A stretch of 64,000 nt of DNA from Armatimonadota bacterium (GTDB lineage Bacteria; Armatimonadota; UBA5829; DTJY01): contig JAGONM010000012.1 in NCBI GenBank assembly GCA_017993055.1, forward strand, positions 1-64,000. The letters run 5' to 3'. Position numbers and translations under genes: made by a program. The notes beneath the pieces were generated by a model that ran no database searches, was not told the DNA's origin, and worked only from the letters and a program-made list of their open reading frames with translations. The first letter of the stretch is position 1. The number at the start of each line of letters is the position of its first letter. This document shows, one piece after another, positions 34,112 through 42,016 of the stretch.

Positions 34112-36025
34112 ATGTGTAAGTACTCCTATTATCGCGGGAGGAATCTTTGCAGTATGAGATCTCGAAGTAGTCTCGAATCGCGAATCTGTGTTCTTACAAC
34201 CGGCCTGCTCTTCGCATTGCTGCTGGCCGTCGGGCACGTTGAGATGTCCGGTCAGAAGGCGGCTCTTACTGAGGAGAAGATTGAGAAGTACGAGACCCTG
34301 TCGAAGGTTCTCGCCCTGTCCTACACGCCGCTCGGGCAAGGCAGCAATGATGCCCTCTATCGGGAGTTCACCGAACGGATCATGCACACTGATCGCGACA
34401 TCACCTACGTCGTGATCAGGGACTCAGATGGACAGGCGATCTTTGTTCATGACAGGGCGACCACGAACGAGGCGAAGAGCGCCTCTCGCATGCCCAGCGC
34501 CAGGCAGATGCTCGGTTCGATTCGGCGGATAGCCCGTCCCGGTGGGGAAGACTTCAACGCCATTCGCGTGCCTGCCATGGTGCGGCCGGACGAGAAGGGC
34601 AGCATATCGGTCGGGTTCTCCTCCGCCTCCATTGACGCGGCGATCGAGCAGTCCCAGAACCGCCTGCTGGCGACATTCGCGGCCGCTCTTCTCGTCGGCC
34701 TGCTGGGCGCGATTTCGCTCGCCAGAGCCATCACTCGGCCTCTCCGCGATCTGATCGGCGCGGCGGGCAAGGTCGAACAGGGCAATCTCGACGTGGTCAT
34801 CCCCGTCAGTTCGAAGGACGAACTCGGCCTTCTGGCAGGCGGGTTCAACCGGATGGTGATCGCTCTGCGAGAGAGCCACGACAAACTGGTCGAGAGGGCC
34901 AACACGGACAGCCTGACGAATCTGTACAACCACCGCCACTTCCAGGAGAGACTCTCCGTCGAGCTGAGCCGCGCCGAGAGGTTCGGCAGGCCGGTCTCGG
35001 TGATCATGCTCGACATTGACAACTTCAAGACGCTGAACGACACCCACGGGCATCCGGTGGGCGATATCGTCCTCAAGGATGTTGCCCGCATCCTCAGCGC
35101 AGAGGTACGGGACATTGACGTCGTGGCGCGCTACGGCGGAGAGGAATTCGCCCTGGTCCTGCCTGAGACTGCGCTCGAGGAGGCGCAGATTGCCGCCGAG
35201 CGAGTGCGTCTGGCGGTGCAGAGGCACTGCTTCACCGGCGGAGATGGAGAGACCATTTCCGTCACGATCAGCCTGGGTGTTGCCCAATACCCGATACACA
35301 GCGTGGAGCGCGAGGGCCTCATCATGGCGGCCGACCTTGCCATGTATCAGGCCAAGTCAATGGGGCGGAACCGCAGTGTGACGTTCAGCAACGATATCCG
35401 CGACGACAAGACGAGCGATCCGTACAAGCTCTACCTGCTACTTCACGCCACCGACGTCAGCACGATCGAGGCGATAGCGGCGGCCGTTGATGCCAAGGGT
35501 CAGCGCTACCCCGGTTTCTCCCGTGACGTGATGAAGAGCGCGGTGGCACTGGCTCAGGCACTGGGCATGTCGGAAGAGGAGCAGAACGACGTGCGAATCG
35601 CCAGCCTGCTGCACGACGTCGGCAAGCTCGGCGTGCCCGACGACGTGCTGAACAAGGACGGAGTGTACACGGACGAGGATCAGCGCATGATACGCGGCCA
35701 CGCTGCGATGGGTTACGCCATCGTGCAGAAGTCGCCGCACCTGCGCTCGATGCTTCCGGGCATCTTGTACCATCATGAGCGCTGGGACGGCCACGGGTAT
35801 CCGAACTGCCTCAAGGGCGAGGAGATCCCGCTGATAGCGCGGATCATCGGCATCGCCGATGCGTATCACGCGATGATGGTTACCCGGCCTCACGCCAGGG
35901 CGATGTCGCCGGCCGAGGCTCGAGAGGAACTGAGGCAGTGCGCCGGCACCCAGTTCGACCCCGCAATGGTCGAGGCATTCATCAAGATGCTGGAGATCTG
36001 TGAGGAGCGCGCTGAGGCGGCCTAG
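34112..36025 (+). CDS. Membrane GGDEF plus HD-GYP cyclic-di-GMP enzyme
   Basis: 637 residues. An N-terminal membrane helix (CVLTTGLLFALLLAVG), a periplasmic sensor-like loop (about 45-185), a second helix (LLATFAAALLVGLLGAIS), a HAMP-like linker, then GGDEF and HD-GYP domains. GGEEF is at 342-346 and the inhibitory I-site RDID at 333-336, so the cyclase looks active. HD501-502 (LLHDVGKLGVPDD) and HHERWDGHGYP (554-564) mark an intact HD-GYP phosphodiesterase. Both opposing activities on one membrane sensor imply a signal-set c-di-GMP switch. ATG 34154 is an alternative start; ATG 34112 has a closer GGAGAG. Confidence 0.88.
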   Translation: MCKYSYYRGRNLCSMRSRSSLESRICVLTTGLLFALLLAVGHVEMSGQKAALTEEKIEKYETLSKVLALSYTPLGQGSNDALYREFTERIMHTDRDITYVVIRDSDGQAIFVHDRATTNEAKSASRMPSARQMLGSIRRIARPGGEDFNAIRVPAMVRPDEKGSISVGFSSASIDAAIEQSQNRLLATFAAALLVGLLGAISLARAITRPLRDLIGAAGKVEQGNLDVVIPVSSKDELGLLAGGFNRMVIALRESHDKLVERANTDSLTNLYNHRHFQERLSVELSRAERFGRPVSVIMLDIDNFKTLNDTHGHPVGDIVLKDVARILSAEVRDIDVVARYGGEEFALVLPETALEEAQIAAERVRLAVQRHCFTGGDGETISVTISLGVAQYPIHSVEREGLIMAADLAMYQAKSMGRNRSVTFSNDIRDDKTSDPYKLYLLLHATDVSTIEAIAAAVDAKGQRYPGFSRDVMKSAVALAQALGMSEEEQNDVRIASLLHDVGKLGVPDDVLNKDGVYTDEDQRMIRGHAAMGYAIVQKSPHLRSMLPGILYHHERWDGHGYPNCLKGEEIPLIARIIGIADAYHAMMVTRPHARAMSPAEAREELRQCAGTQFDPAMVEAFIKMLEICEERAEAA

Positions 36026-36082
36026 GCTCTGGACTCCGGACCGGGGGATATGCGAGGACATCCATACAGAAGCGATGACGAT

Positions 36083-36105
36083 CGGGGAGGGAGCGCTGCT
36101 TCCTC
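36083..36105. terminator. Hairpin between convergent genes
   Basis: GGGAGG (36083-36088) and CCTCCC (36100-36105) flank an inner AGC/GCT pairing. It lies between the GGDEF gene and fhs, which converge. There is no T-run, so a bidirectional terminator role is only possible. Confidence 0.35.
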
Positions 36106-36125
36106 CCAGACTCCATGTTCGGCAC

Positions 36126-37793
36126 TCAGAACAGGCCCGTGATCTTCCCGTCCCCGTCCAGGTCAATCCGTTCCGCCGCCGGCCTTTTCGGCAGGCCGGG
36201 CATGGTCATGATGCTGCCCGTGTAGGCGACTACGAACCCCGCGCCCGCTGACACTTTCAGATCCTTCACGGTAATATGAAACCCGACCGGCCGCCCGAGG
36301 ACGTTGGGATTGTCGGAGAGCGATGCCTGCGTCTTCGCCATGCAGATCGGGAGTTCCCCGAATCCCAGCGACTCCAGCTGTTTGATCTTCCTCTCGGCTT
36401 CCTCGGTGTACACGACTCCCTCAGCTCCGTAGACCTCCGCCGATATCAGCCCGATCTTGGATTTCAACCGCATCCGCGCATCGTAGAGCATTCGGAACTG
36501 GCTCGGTCTCTCGAGTGCCTGAAGAACCATACCGGCCAACTCCGATGCGCCCTCTCCGCCGTCTGCCCAGTGCGTCGCGACCGCCGCCGGAAGCCCGTGA
36601 ACGTCGCACCTCAGCAATAGATAGTTGATCTCCTCGTCGGTGTCCGAGGCAAACCGGTTGATGCACACCACCGGCGGCAGGCCGAATGTCCGCATGTTCT
36701 CGCAGTGCTTGATCAGGTTCGGTATGCCCCGCTCGACGGCCAGCATGTCCGGCTTGTCCAGATCGGATTTCGGCACGCCCCCGTGCATCTTCAGCGCGCG
36801 AACCGTGGCCACGACCACCGCCGCGTCCGGAACGAATCCAGCTGCCCGGCACTTGATGTCAAAGAACTTCTCCGCGCCGAGGTCCGAGCCGAACCCGGCC
36901 TCGGTGACGAGGTAGTCCGCGAGGTGCAGGCCCATCCTGGTCGCGATGACCGAGTTGCAGCCGTGGGCGATGTTGCCGAAAGGCCCTCCGTGGACGAATG
37001 CCGGAGTGTGTTCGAGCGTCTGAACGAGGTTCGGCACGATCGCGTCCTTCAGGACGGCGGCCATAGCGCCGTTGGCCTGGAGGTCTCGCGCCGTAACCGG
37101 CTCTCCCTCGAGGTTGAAGCCTACCACGATGCGTCCGAGCCGCTCCCGGAGATCCGTCAGGTCGCTTGCGAGGCACAGGGTGGCCATGACCTCTGAGGCG
37201 GTCGTTATGCCGAAACCTGACTCCCTCGGCACGCCGTTCGGCTTGCCGCCGAGCCCGACCACGATGTTGCGTAGGGCGCGGTCGTTCATGTCGAGCACGC
37301 GCTTCCACGTGACGCTGCGCGGGTCGATTCGCAGGTCATTGCCCTGGTGCAGGTGATTGTCCAGCATCGCAGCCAGCAGGTTGTGGGCGGTGGTGATCGC
37401 GTGGAAATCCCCCGTGAAGTGGAGGTTGATGTCCTCCATCGGGATGACCTGGGCATACCCGCCGCCCGCCGCGCCGCCTTTGATGCCGAAACACGGTCCG
37501 AGCGACGGCTCGCGTATGGCGATGCAGGCTTTCTTGCCCATGCGGTGCAACGCGTCGCCCAGGCCGACGGTGGTGGTCGTCTTGCCTTCGCCCGCCGGCG
37601 TCGGCGTGATAGCCGTCACGAGTATGAGTTTCGCTTTCGGCTTGTCCTTGAGGCGGTCCATGACCGAGAGCGAGATCTTGGCCTTGTACTTGCCGAAAAG
37701 TTCGAGTTCGTCCTCCGCAAGGCCGAGCGACGCCGCGATCTCCGTGACCGGGCTCGGCTCTGCGTGCTGCGCGATCTCCACATCCGAAAGCAT
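36126..37793 (-). CDS. fhs: Formate-tetrahydrofolate ligase
   Basis: 555 residues, the standard length. It makes 10-formyl-tetrahydrofolate from formate, THF and ATP in the cytoplasm. The P-loop [18 protein letters not shown] spans residues 63-80; further hallmarks are [41 protein letters not shown] and [17 protein letters not shown] 37791-37793 has GGAGGG upstream. The frame continues upstream to 37967 but the extension runs through a terminator hairpin and is rejected. It supplies one-carbon units for purines, methionine and fMet. Confidence 0.96.
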   Translation of the reverse strand: MLSDVEIAQHAEPSPVTEIAASLGLAEDELELFGKYKAKISLSVMDRLKDKPKAKLILVTAITPTPAGEGKTTTTVGLGDALHRMGKKACIAIREPSLGPCFGIKGGAAGGGYAQVIPMEDINLHFTGDFHAITTAHNLLAAMLDNHLHQGNDLRIDPRSVTWKRVLDMNDRALRNIVVGLGGKPNGVPRESGFGITTASEVMATLCLASDLTDLRERLGRIVVGFNLEGEPVTARDLQANGAMAAVLKDAIVPNLVQTLEHTPAFVHGGPFGNIAHGCNSVIATRMGLHLADYLVTEAGFGSDLGAEKFFDIKCRAAGFVPDAAVVVATVRALKMHGGVPKSDLDKPDMLAVERGIPNLIKHCENMRTFGLPPVVCINRFASDTDEEINYLLLRCDVHGLPAAVATHWADGGEGASELAGMVLQALERPSQFRMLYDARMRLKSKIGLISAEVYGAEGVVYTEEAERKIKQLESLGFGELPICMAKTQASLSDNPNVLGRPVGFHITVKDLKVSAGAGFVVAYTGSIMTMPGLPKRPAAERIDLDGDGKITGLF

Positions 37794-38126
37794 GAGCGGC
37801 TTGTCCCTCCGAGGTAGATGGGCGAATACTACCATATCAGCCGTCAGGGTGTCCAGACTCGAGGGTTGGCGCAAAAAAACAGCCCGTCCGCATTTGGGAC
37901 GGGCTGTAGAGGAAGAAGACCTTAGCGCAAATGTGACAAAGTGTGCTTGTTCCTTCAAATCACCCACATATATTATCGGACGACTCCGGGGATTCCTTCA
38001 GGGTGATGTTATGTTTTTCCGAGAAGCAAACCGCCGAGAAGCCTATCCGGCTGTATCAGAGGGAGGGCCTCCGGACCCTCCCTGTTCCCTTGTACGCCTT
38101 CCCCGCGGACTCGGCGAAAAAAGTGC
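37794..38126. other. Intergenic region between fhs and the SPFH gene
   Basis: About 330 bases without a convincing gene. It contains a minus-strand terminator (37873-37907), an inverted repeat ATCACCC/GGGTGAT (about 37959-38006) enclosing roughly 38 bases, and a 7-bp GGGAGGG/CCCTCCC hairpin (about 38061-38082). The minus-strand part reads as an fhs leader, but I could not match it to a THF or ZTP riboswitch. Confidence 0.5.
37873..37907 (-). terminator. Intrinsic terminator upstream of fhs (possible attenuator)
   Basis: An 11-bp perfect stem ACAGCCCGTCC/GGACGGGCTGT with a short loop; on the minus strand it is followed by seven U residues. It lies about 80 bases before the fhs start on the same strand. 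Read-through would be needed if the fhs promoter is upstream. Confidence 0.75.
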
Positions 38127-38154
38127 TTGACAAACGGCGCCGATATGATATCAT
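38127..38154 (+). promoter_or_regulatory. Promoter of the SPFH/RHH operon
   Basis: Perfect TTGACA (38127-38132), a 16-base spacer and TATCAT (38149-38154). The -10 box overlaps the first TGATATCA site. Confidence 0.68.
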
Positions 38155-38175
38155 GTTGATATCATCTTCATATCA
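38146..38175 (+). promoter_or_regulatory. Three phased TGATATCA operator sites
   Basis: Two perfect 8-bp palindromes TGATATCA at 38146-38153 and 38157-38164, and a one-mismatch copy TCATATCA at 38168-38175. They start exactly 11 bases apart, so all face the same side of the helix. They cover the -10 and the transcription start. The small RHH protein of the same operon is the obvious ligand. Confidence 0.7.
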
Positions 38176-38190
38176 AGGAGGTCGTGTGCC

Positions 38191-39063
38191 ATGACGCACG
38201 AATACGAAGTCAAGCCCATCTCAGGATGGCTCGTCCTGGCGGTGTTCATAGCGCTGCTGGCGATCGAGATCTTCATCTTCATCACCGCCGTTCAGGGACA
38301 GCCTGATGCCTGGCGGCTCGGGGCGGCGATCGCACTCTTCACTCTTACGATGGTTTTCATCCCGGGCGGGTGGGTAGTCGTCGAGCCGAATGGAAGCGCG
38401 GTGCTTCTCCTGGCCGGAAGGTACAAAGGCACGATCAAGGACAGCGGGTTCAAGTGGGTGTGCCCGTTCTACTCCAAGCGCAAAGTCTCTCTGCGTATCA
38501 GAACATTGAACGGTGACAAACTCAAGGTCAACGACCTGGCGGGGAACCCCGTCGAGATCGCGGCGATTGTCGTCTGGAAGGTCAGGGACACCTACGAGGC
38601 TTCATTCGAGGTTGACAACTACGTACAGTACGTGCAACTTCAGAGCGAGACCGCGGTAAGGCATCTCGCGTCATCGTACCCCTACGACGCCGAGGACGAG
38701 CACGAGTCCCTCCGAAGGAACGCCGACGAAGTGAGCAAGGCGCTTCAGTCGGAACTGCAGGAGCGCTTGGCGGCGGCGGGTGTCGAAGTCATCGAGGCGC
38801 GGCTCTCCCACCTGGCATACGCCCCCGAGATCGCCGGGGCGATGCTTCGCAGGCAGCAGGCATCCGCGATCATCGCCGCCCGGCAGAAGATCGTCGAGGG
38901 CGCGGTCGGTATGGTCGAAATGGCACTCGACCGCTTGGAAGAGTACAAGAAGCTGCCGTTGGACGATGAGCGCAAGGCCGCGATGGTTTCGAACCTTCTG
39001 GTGGTACTGTGCAGCGAGCACGCGGCCCAGCCGGTGGTAAACGCGGGAACGCTCTATCAGTAG
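38191..39063 (+). CDS. SPFH (band 7) domain membrane protein
   Basis: 290 residues, ATG with AAGGAGGT upstream. Two N-terminal membrane helices ([20 protein letters not shown] and [19 protein letters not shown]) precede an SPFH domain ([88 protein letters not shown]). SPFH proteins build membrane microdomain scaffolds. It ends 30 bases before a 58-residue RHH protein, an arrangement I recall from other bacteria with this SPFH subtype. Phased palindromes cover its promoter. Confidence 0.88.
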   Translation: MTHEYEVKPISGWLVLAVFIALLAIEIFIFITAVQGQPDAWRLGAAIALFTLTMVFIPGGWVVVEPNGSAVLLLAGRYKGTIKDSGFKWVCPFYSKRKVSLRIRTLNGDKLKVNDLAGNPVEIAAIVVWKVRDTYEASFEVDNYVQYVQLQSETAVRHLASSYPYDAEDEHESLRRNADEVSKALQSELQERLAAAGVEVIEARLSHLAYAPEIAGAMLRRQQASAIIAARQKIVEGAVGMVEMALDRLEEYKKLPLDDERKAAMVSNLLVVLCSEHAAQPVVNAGTLYQ

Positions 39064-39093
39064 TAACGAGTCCTCTGATCTCGAGGCAGCACA

Positions 39094-39270
39094 GTGAAAA
39101 AAGCCTTTCCGCTGCGGATAAGTATGAATCTCTGGGATGACGTCCAGCGCTTGGCTGCGGCGGACCTCCGGAGCGCGAACGCGGAGATCGAGTTCCTGTT
39201 GAGAGACGCCGTGTCGAGGCGGTTGAAGCGCGCTGGTACGAGCAATGACGATACCGACGAATCTGAGTGA
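39094..39270 (+). CDS. Arc-like ribbon-helix-helix DNA-binding protein
   Basis: 58 residues, GTG start (39094) with GAGG eight bases upstream. The sequence KKAFPLRISMNLWDDVQRLA begins with the beta strand and helix A of an RHH fold. Helix B follows (LRSANAEIEFLLRDAVSRRL, with the typical AEIEFLLRDA string) and then an acidic tail. RHH dimers bind short palindromes through the strand, fitting the TGATATCA array upstream of the SPFH gene. It is probably an autorepressor. No toxin partner is seen, so the SPFH protein may be the regulated output rather than part of a toxin-antitoxin pair. Confidence 0.8.
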   Translation: MKKAFPLRISMNLWDDVQRLAAADLRSANAEIEFLLRDAVSRRLKRAGTSNDDTDESE

Positions 39271-39276
39271 CTCAGC

Positions 39277-39305
39277 TTGACGGTCAACCTGATCTGGGTT
39301 ATACT
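39277..39305 (+). promoter_or_regulatory. Promoter for the CDF exporter transcript
   Basis: TTGACG (39277-39282), a 17-base spacer and TATACT (39300-39305). The expected start, near 39312, coincides with the beginning of the riboswitch core. Confidence 0.7.
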
Positions 39306-39311
39306 ACGCCC

Positions 39312-39397
39312 GGAACAGGCGGCTCCGGGAATGTCGGGGCGCGGCTGGGCCCGAGTCTTAGCCTCGGGCAGCAGGAGAATACAAGCCCTGCGGGACT
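39312..39397 (+). ncRNA. NiCo (cobalt/nickel) riboswitch aptamer
   Basis: The conserved single-strand blocks of the czcD/NiCo family appear in order. ACAGGC (39315-39320) is followed by a stem GCTCCG/CGGGGC (39322-39327 with 39335-39340), then GCGGCTGGGC (39341-39350). Next comes a stem CCGAG/CTCGG (39351-39355 with 39363-39367), GGCAGCAG (39367-39374), a stem CAGG/CCTG (39372-39375 with 39387-39390) and CGGGACT (39391-39397). I recall the same order in the crystallised Erysipelotrichaceae RNA. The outer P1 stem seems short or missing. The last helix and GGGAC block overlap the terminator stem, so metal binding should turn the gene on. Confidence 0.85.
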
Positions 39398-39421
39398 GCT
39401 AGAGTCCCGCAGGGCTTCTTT
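39383..39421 (+). terminator. Riboswitch-controlled intrinsic terminator
   Basis: A perfect 15-bp stem AAGCCCTGCGGGACT (39383-39397) with AGTCCCGCAGGGCTT (39403-39417), 5-base loop, followed by CTTT. It shares its 5' arm with the aptamer and ends 17 bases before the exporter start codon. Confidence 0.85.
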
Positions 39422-39437
39422 GATTGTGTGGGTGAGC

Positions 39438-40388
39438 ATGGACCAGCAACGACGCAAAACCGGCGTGGCGCTGCTCTCGGTGGCCTCCAATACCACTCTG
39501 GTGCTGCTGAAAGTAGCGGTAGGGCTATTCACCGGGTCGGTTTCGATCATCTCGGAGGGCATACACTCGGGGGTCGATCTGCTCGCGGCGCTGATCGCAT
39601 GGTTCGCGGTAAAGACATCGGGCCAGCCCGCTGATGAGGACCATCCTTTCGGGCACGGCAAGTATGAGAACATCTCCGGCACCGTCGAGGCGCTTCTGAT
39701 CTTTGTCGCCGCCGGGTGGATCGTCTACGAGGCGGTCAAGAAGCTTCTGCATCCCGAGCCTCTGCAGCATGTGGCACTCGGCACCGCGGTGATGCTCGTC
39801 TCGGCGGTGGTCAACATCATCGTCTCTCAGAGGCTCTTCAAGATCGGCAGGGAGACCGACTCCGTCGCACTGCAGGCGGATGCATGGCACCTGCGCACGG
39901 ATGTCTACACATCGGCCGGCGTAATGGTCGGATTGACCTTGCTCTGGCTGAACGACATCATCGCGCCTCAGGTGAACCTCCATTGGATCGACCCGGTTGC
40001 CGCGATTGCGGTGGCGGTCCTGATCGTGAGGGCCGCCTATCACCTGACCGTTCAATCCGCGCGCGATCTCCTCGATGTCAGCCTGCCCGCAGACGAGGAA
40101 CGACAGATTCGCGAGCACGTGATGGTCTGGACGCCTGTCGTCAGAGGTTTTCACCGCCTCCGAACCAGGAAATCCGGGGCGCACCGGTTCATCCAGTTCC
40201 ACCTGCTGGTGGACGGAAGCATGTCGGTAGATGAGTCTCATCGAGTGCACGACGAGATCGTGGCCTCGATCAAGGAGCACTACCCGGACAGCACCGCGAT
40301 CATCCACATGGAGCCCTGCACCAGGCCGTGCCCTGACAAATGCCTGCCCGACTGCCTCCTTAGTGAGGATGAGCGCATCCGCCTCTAG
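39438..40388 (+). CDS. CDF (CzcD-like) Co/Ni efflux transporter
   Basis: 316 residues, ATG 39438 after GGGTGAGC. Typical CDF layout: helices starting VALLSVASNTTLVLLKVAVG, then the metal-site strings SEGIHSGVDLLAALIAW (His/Asp of TM2) and LQADAWHLRTDVYTSAGV (Asp/His of TM5). The PFGHGKYENISG loop and a cytoplasmic C-terminal domain (HRFIQFHLLVDGSMSVDESH) follow. The tail CTRPCPDKCLPDC has four cysteines spaced C-x3-C-x3-C-x3-C, a likely extra metal site. Control by a NiCo riboswitch indicates Co2+ and Ni2+ as main exported ions. Confidence 0.92.
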   Translation: MDQQRRKTGVALLSVASNTTLVLLKVAVGLFTGSVSIISEGIHSGVDLLAALIAWFAVKTSGQPADEDHPFGHGKYENISGTVEALLIFVAAGWIVYEAVKKLLHPEPLQHVALGTAVMLVSAVVNIIVSQRLFKIGRETDSVALQADAWHLRTDVYTSAGVMVGLTLLWLNDIIAPQVNLHWIDPVAAIAVAVLIVRAAYHLTVQSARDLLDVSLPADEERQIREHVMVWTPVVRGFHRLRTRKSGAHRFIQFHLLVDGSMSVDESHRVHDEIVASIKEHYPDSTAIIHMEPCTRPCPDKCLPDCLLSEDERIRL

Positions 40389-41929
40389 CGAACGTATATC
40401 ACCCGGCGGCCGATGTCGGTCTGGCCGAAGACGTCCTTCGAGCGCACATGGATCAGGTACGTGCCTGGTGGAACGCCGGCCGGAAGCTTTGCCTTCCAGA
40501 TATGGGCGCTGTTTCCCGGAGCCTGGACCGCCCGCCACAGCAGGGGCTTCGTCAGCTTGTCCTCGAGCTCCTTGATCCGCAGGTAGTATGGATCGGGCTC
40601 CGCGACTCTCGACATCTCGACCCACGGGCCGTCGCCCAGCTTCATCTCGATCTTCGACATCGGCGAGCCGGCGAAGACGTTGGCGACGACGTCGGTCGCT
40701 CCCGTGTCGGCCGACGGGACTTCCTCAGGTGCGAAGATGTTCATCTGATAGTCGGCGGGGCGCCTTGCGGCCTTGTAGCGGAAGGAGTACGCCGCCGCGT
40801 CGAACGATGCAATGGTGTACCCGTTCGGCGTGCCGTCGGCCCCGGTGGAATGAGGCTGACCGACTTCGTCCGGAGCTCCCCGCCACCATGCTCCGCACGC
40901 GGCCCCGTTTATGAGGTGATGGTGAGGTTGAGGCCCCTTCCATCCGTGAGCCTCTCCGCAGAAGACCTGATACAGGGTGTGAGTGTGTCCTGATATCGAG
41001 AAGGTGTTCGGGCGGTCCTGGAATAACTGGAATACCTCCGCCCTGTCCAACATCCAGTGAATCGGTATGTGCATCATGAAGACGATGAGTTGATCCTTCG
41101 GTACGAACTCCAGATCGCGCCTGAGCCACAGCTTCTGCCGAAAATCCAGTTCGGCGGTGTACCTGCCGTCGTGCTCGTAGTACGGATTGTTCAGCACCAC
41201 GAAATGCACCGGACCGTAGTCGAAAGAGAAATACGGCGGACCGAAGACGCGCGCCCAGGTTTCGGCCGTCAGGTGGTGATACGGCCGACCGTCGTAGTTC
41301 GTGTCGTGGTTGCCCTTGACGTAATACCAGGGGATGCCGATCAGCCCGTGCGCTGCGGCGACGTCCTCGTACAGGGCCAGGCTGTCGCCGACTACATCTC
41401 CGAGTGTAACGCCGAAGGCCGCGTCTGCGCCGACGAGTTCCTCGACGATGTCGTGGCCCAGGGTGAAAACCGACGCCTTGCTCGAAGGCTGGGTGTCGCC
41501 GAAGAAGATCGCCTTGAAGCGGTCGGGCTCCTCGCGCTTGAACAGCGGGAAATCCACCGATTCGGGAAGCGGTCCGGTCGGGTCAACGCCTTTGTACTTC
41601 TGTGGCGGCGAGCCCTTCGGCTTGTGGACGTAGTAGAACTGCGGATGGTTGTTCGCGTCAACCGGGTTCATCCAGCCCCGCGGCTTTGTGACGAAAATGA
41701 TGGTATCGTCGTCCACGGGAAGCCGGTAGGCGCCCGACGAATCGGTCTGCACTATCACGCGCCCGTTCGAGACTCGGACGCCCGCGATCCCTTTCTCACC
41801 GGGGTCGCGCGCTCTGTTGAGATTGGCGTCGTTGTATACGATGCCTTGGGCGAAGTCCTGACAAGCTGCCGGCGCTATCAATGCGAACAGGAGAACTGCG
41901 AGAAGGATAGGGCCTGGTGATTTCTTCAT
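40385..41929 (-). CDS. Exported calcineurin-like metallophosphoesterase
   Basis: 514 residues from ATG 41927-41929 (MKKSPGPILLAVLLFALIAPAACQ; the Cys may be a non-canonical lipid site). An N-terminal MetallophosN-type beta domain (GIVYNDANLNRARDPGEKGI) is followed by the calcineurin-like core: GDTQ, LGDVVGD, KGNHD, MMHIPIH and SGHTHT, the complete metal ligand set. A C-terminal MetallophosC-like domain ends the protein. It cleaves phosphomono- or diesters outside the cytoplasm. It is last in a five-gene cluster but also has its own promoter. Confidence 0.87.
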   Translation of the reverse strand: MKKSPGPILLAVLLFALIAPAACQDFAQGIVYNDANLNRARDPGEKGIAGVRVSNGRVIVQTDSSGAYRLPVDDDTIIFVTKPRGWMNPVDANNHPQFYYVHKPKGSPPQKYKGVDPTGPLPESVDFPLFKREEPDRFKAIFFGDTQPSSKASVFTLGHDIVEELVGADAAFGVTLGDVVGDSLALYEDVAAAHGLIGIPWYYVKGNHDTNYDGRPYHHLTAETWARVFGPPYFSFDYGPVHFVVLNNPYYEHDGRYTAELDFRQKLWLRRDLEFVPKDQLIVFMMHIPIHWMLDRAEVFQLFQDRPNTFSISGHTHTLYQVFCGEAHGWKGPQPHHHLINGAACGAWWRGAPDEVGQPHSTGADGTPNGYTIASFDAAAYSFRYKAARRPADYQMNIFAPEEVPSADTGATDVVANVFAGSPMSKIEMKLGDGPWVEMSRVAEPDPYYLRIKELEDKLTKPLLWRAVQAPGNSAHIWKAKLPAGVPPGTYLIHVRSKDVFGQTDIGRRVIYVR

Positions 41930-41986
41930 GTGGGTGGTTCGACTCCGTTGTCCGAAGGCACCGGGGGTTATGCCTGAGTTTGCTGC

Positions 41987-42016
41987 ATTATAGCGGTACA
42001 GAGGCCACGCGGTCAA
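41987..42016 (-). promoter_or_regulatory. Internal promoter before the metallophosphoesterase
   Basis: Minus strand TTGACC (42011-42016), an 18-base spacer and a perfect TATAAT (41987-41992). It starts immediately after the stop codon of the upstream gene. Confidence 0.68.

Noticed and set aside
33977-34153. Cyclic-di-GMP riboswitch upstream of the GGDEF/HD-GYP gene
   Set aside because: The conserved GGCAAACC and CGCAAAGCC blocks are absent.
37794-37967. N-terminal extension of formate-tetrahydrofolate ligase
   Set aside because: The frame is open but crosses a strong terminator hairpin, and standard Fhs begins near MLSDVEIAQ with a good GGAGGG site.
37794-38120. THF or ZTP riboswitch upstream of fhs
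   Set aside because: The ZTP string CCGCCUGGGC and THF core strings are missing on the minus strand; only the terminator is certain.
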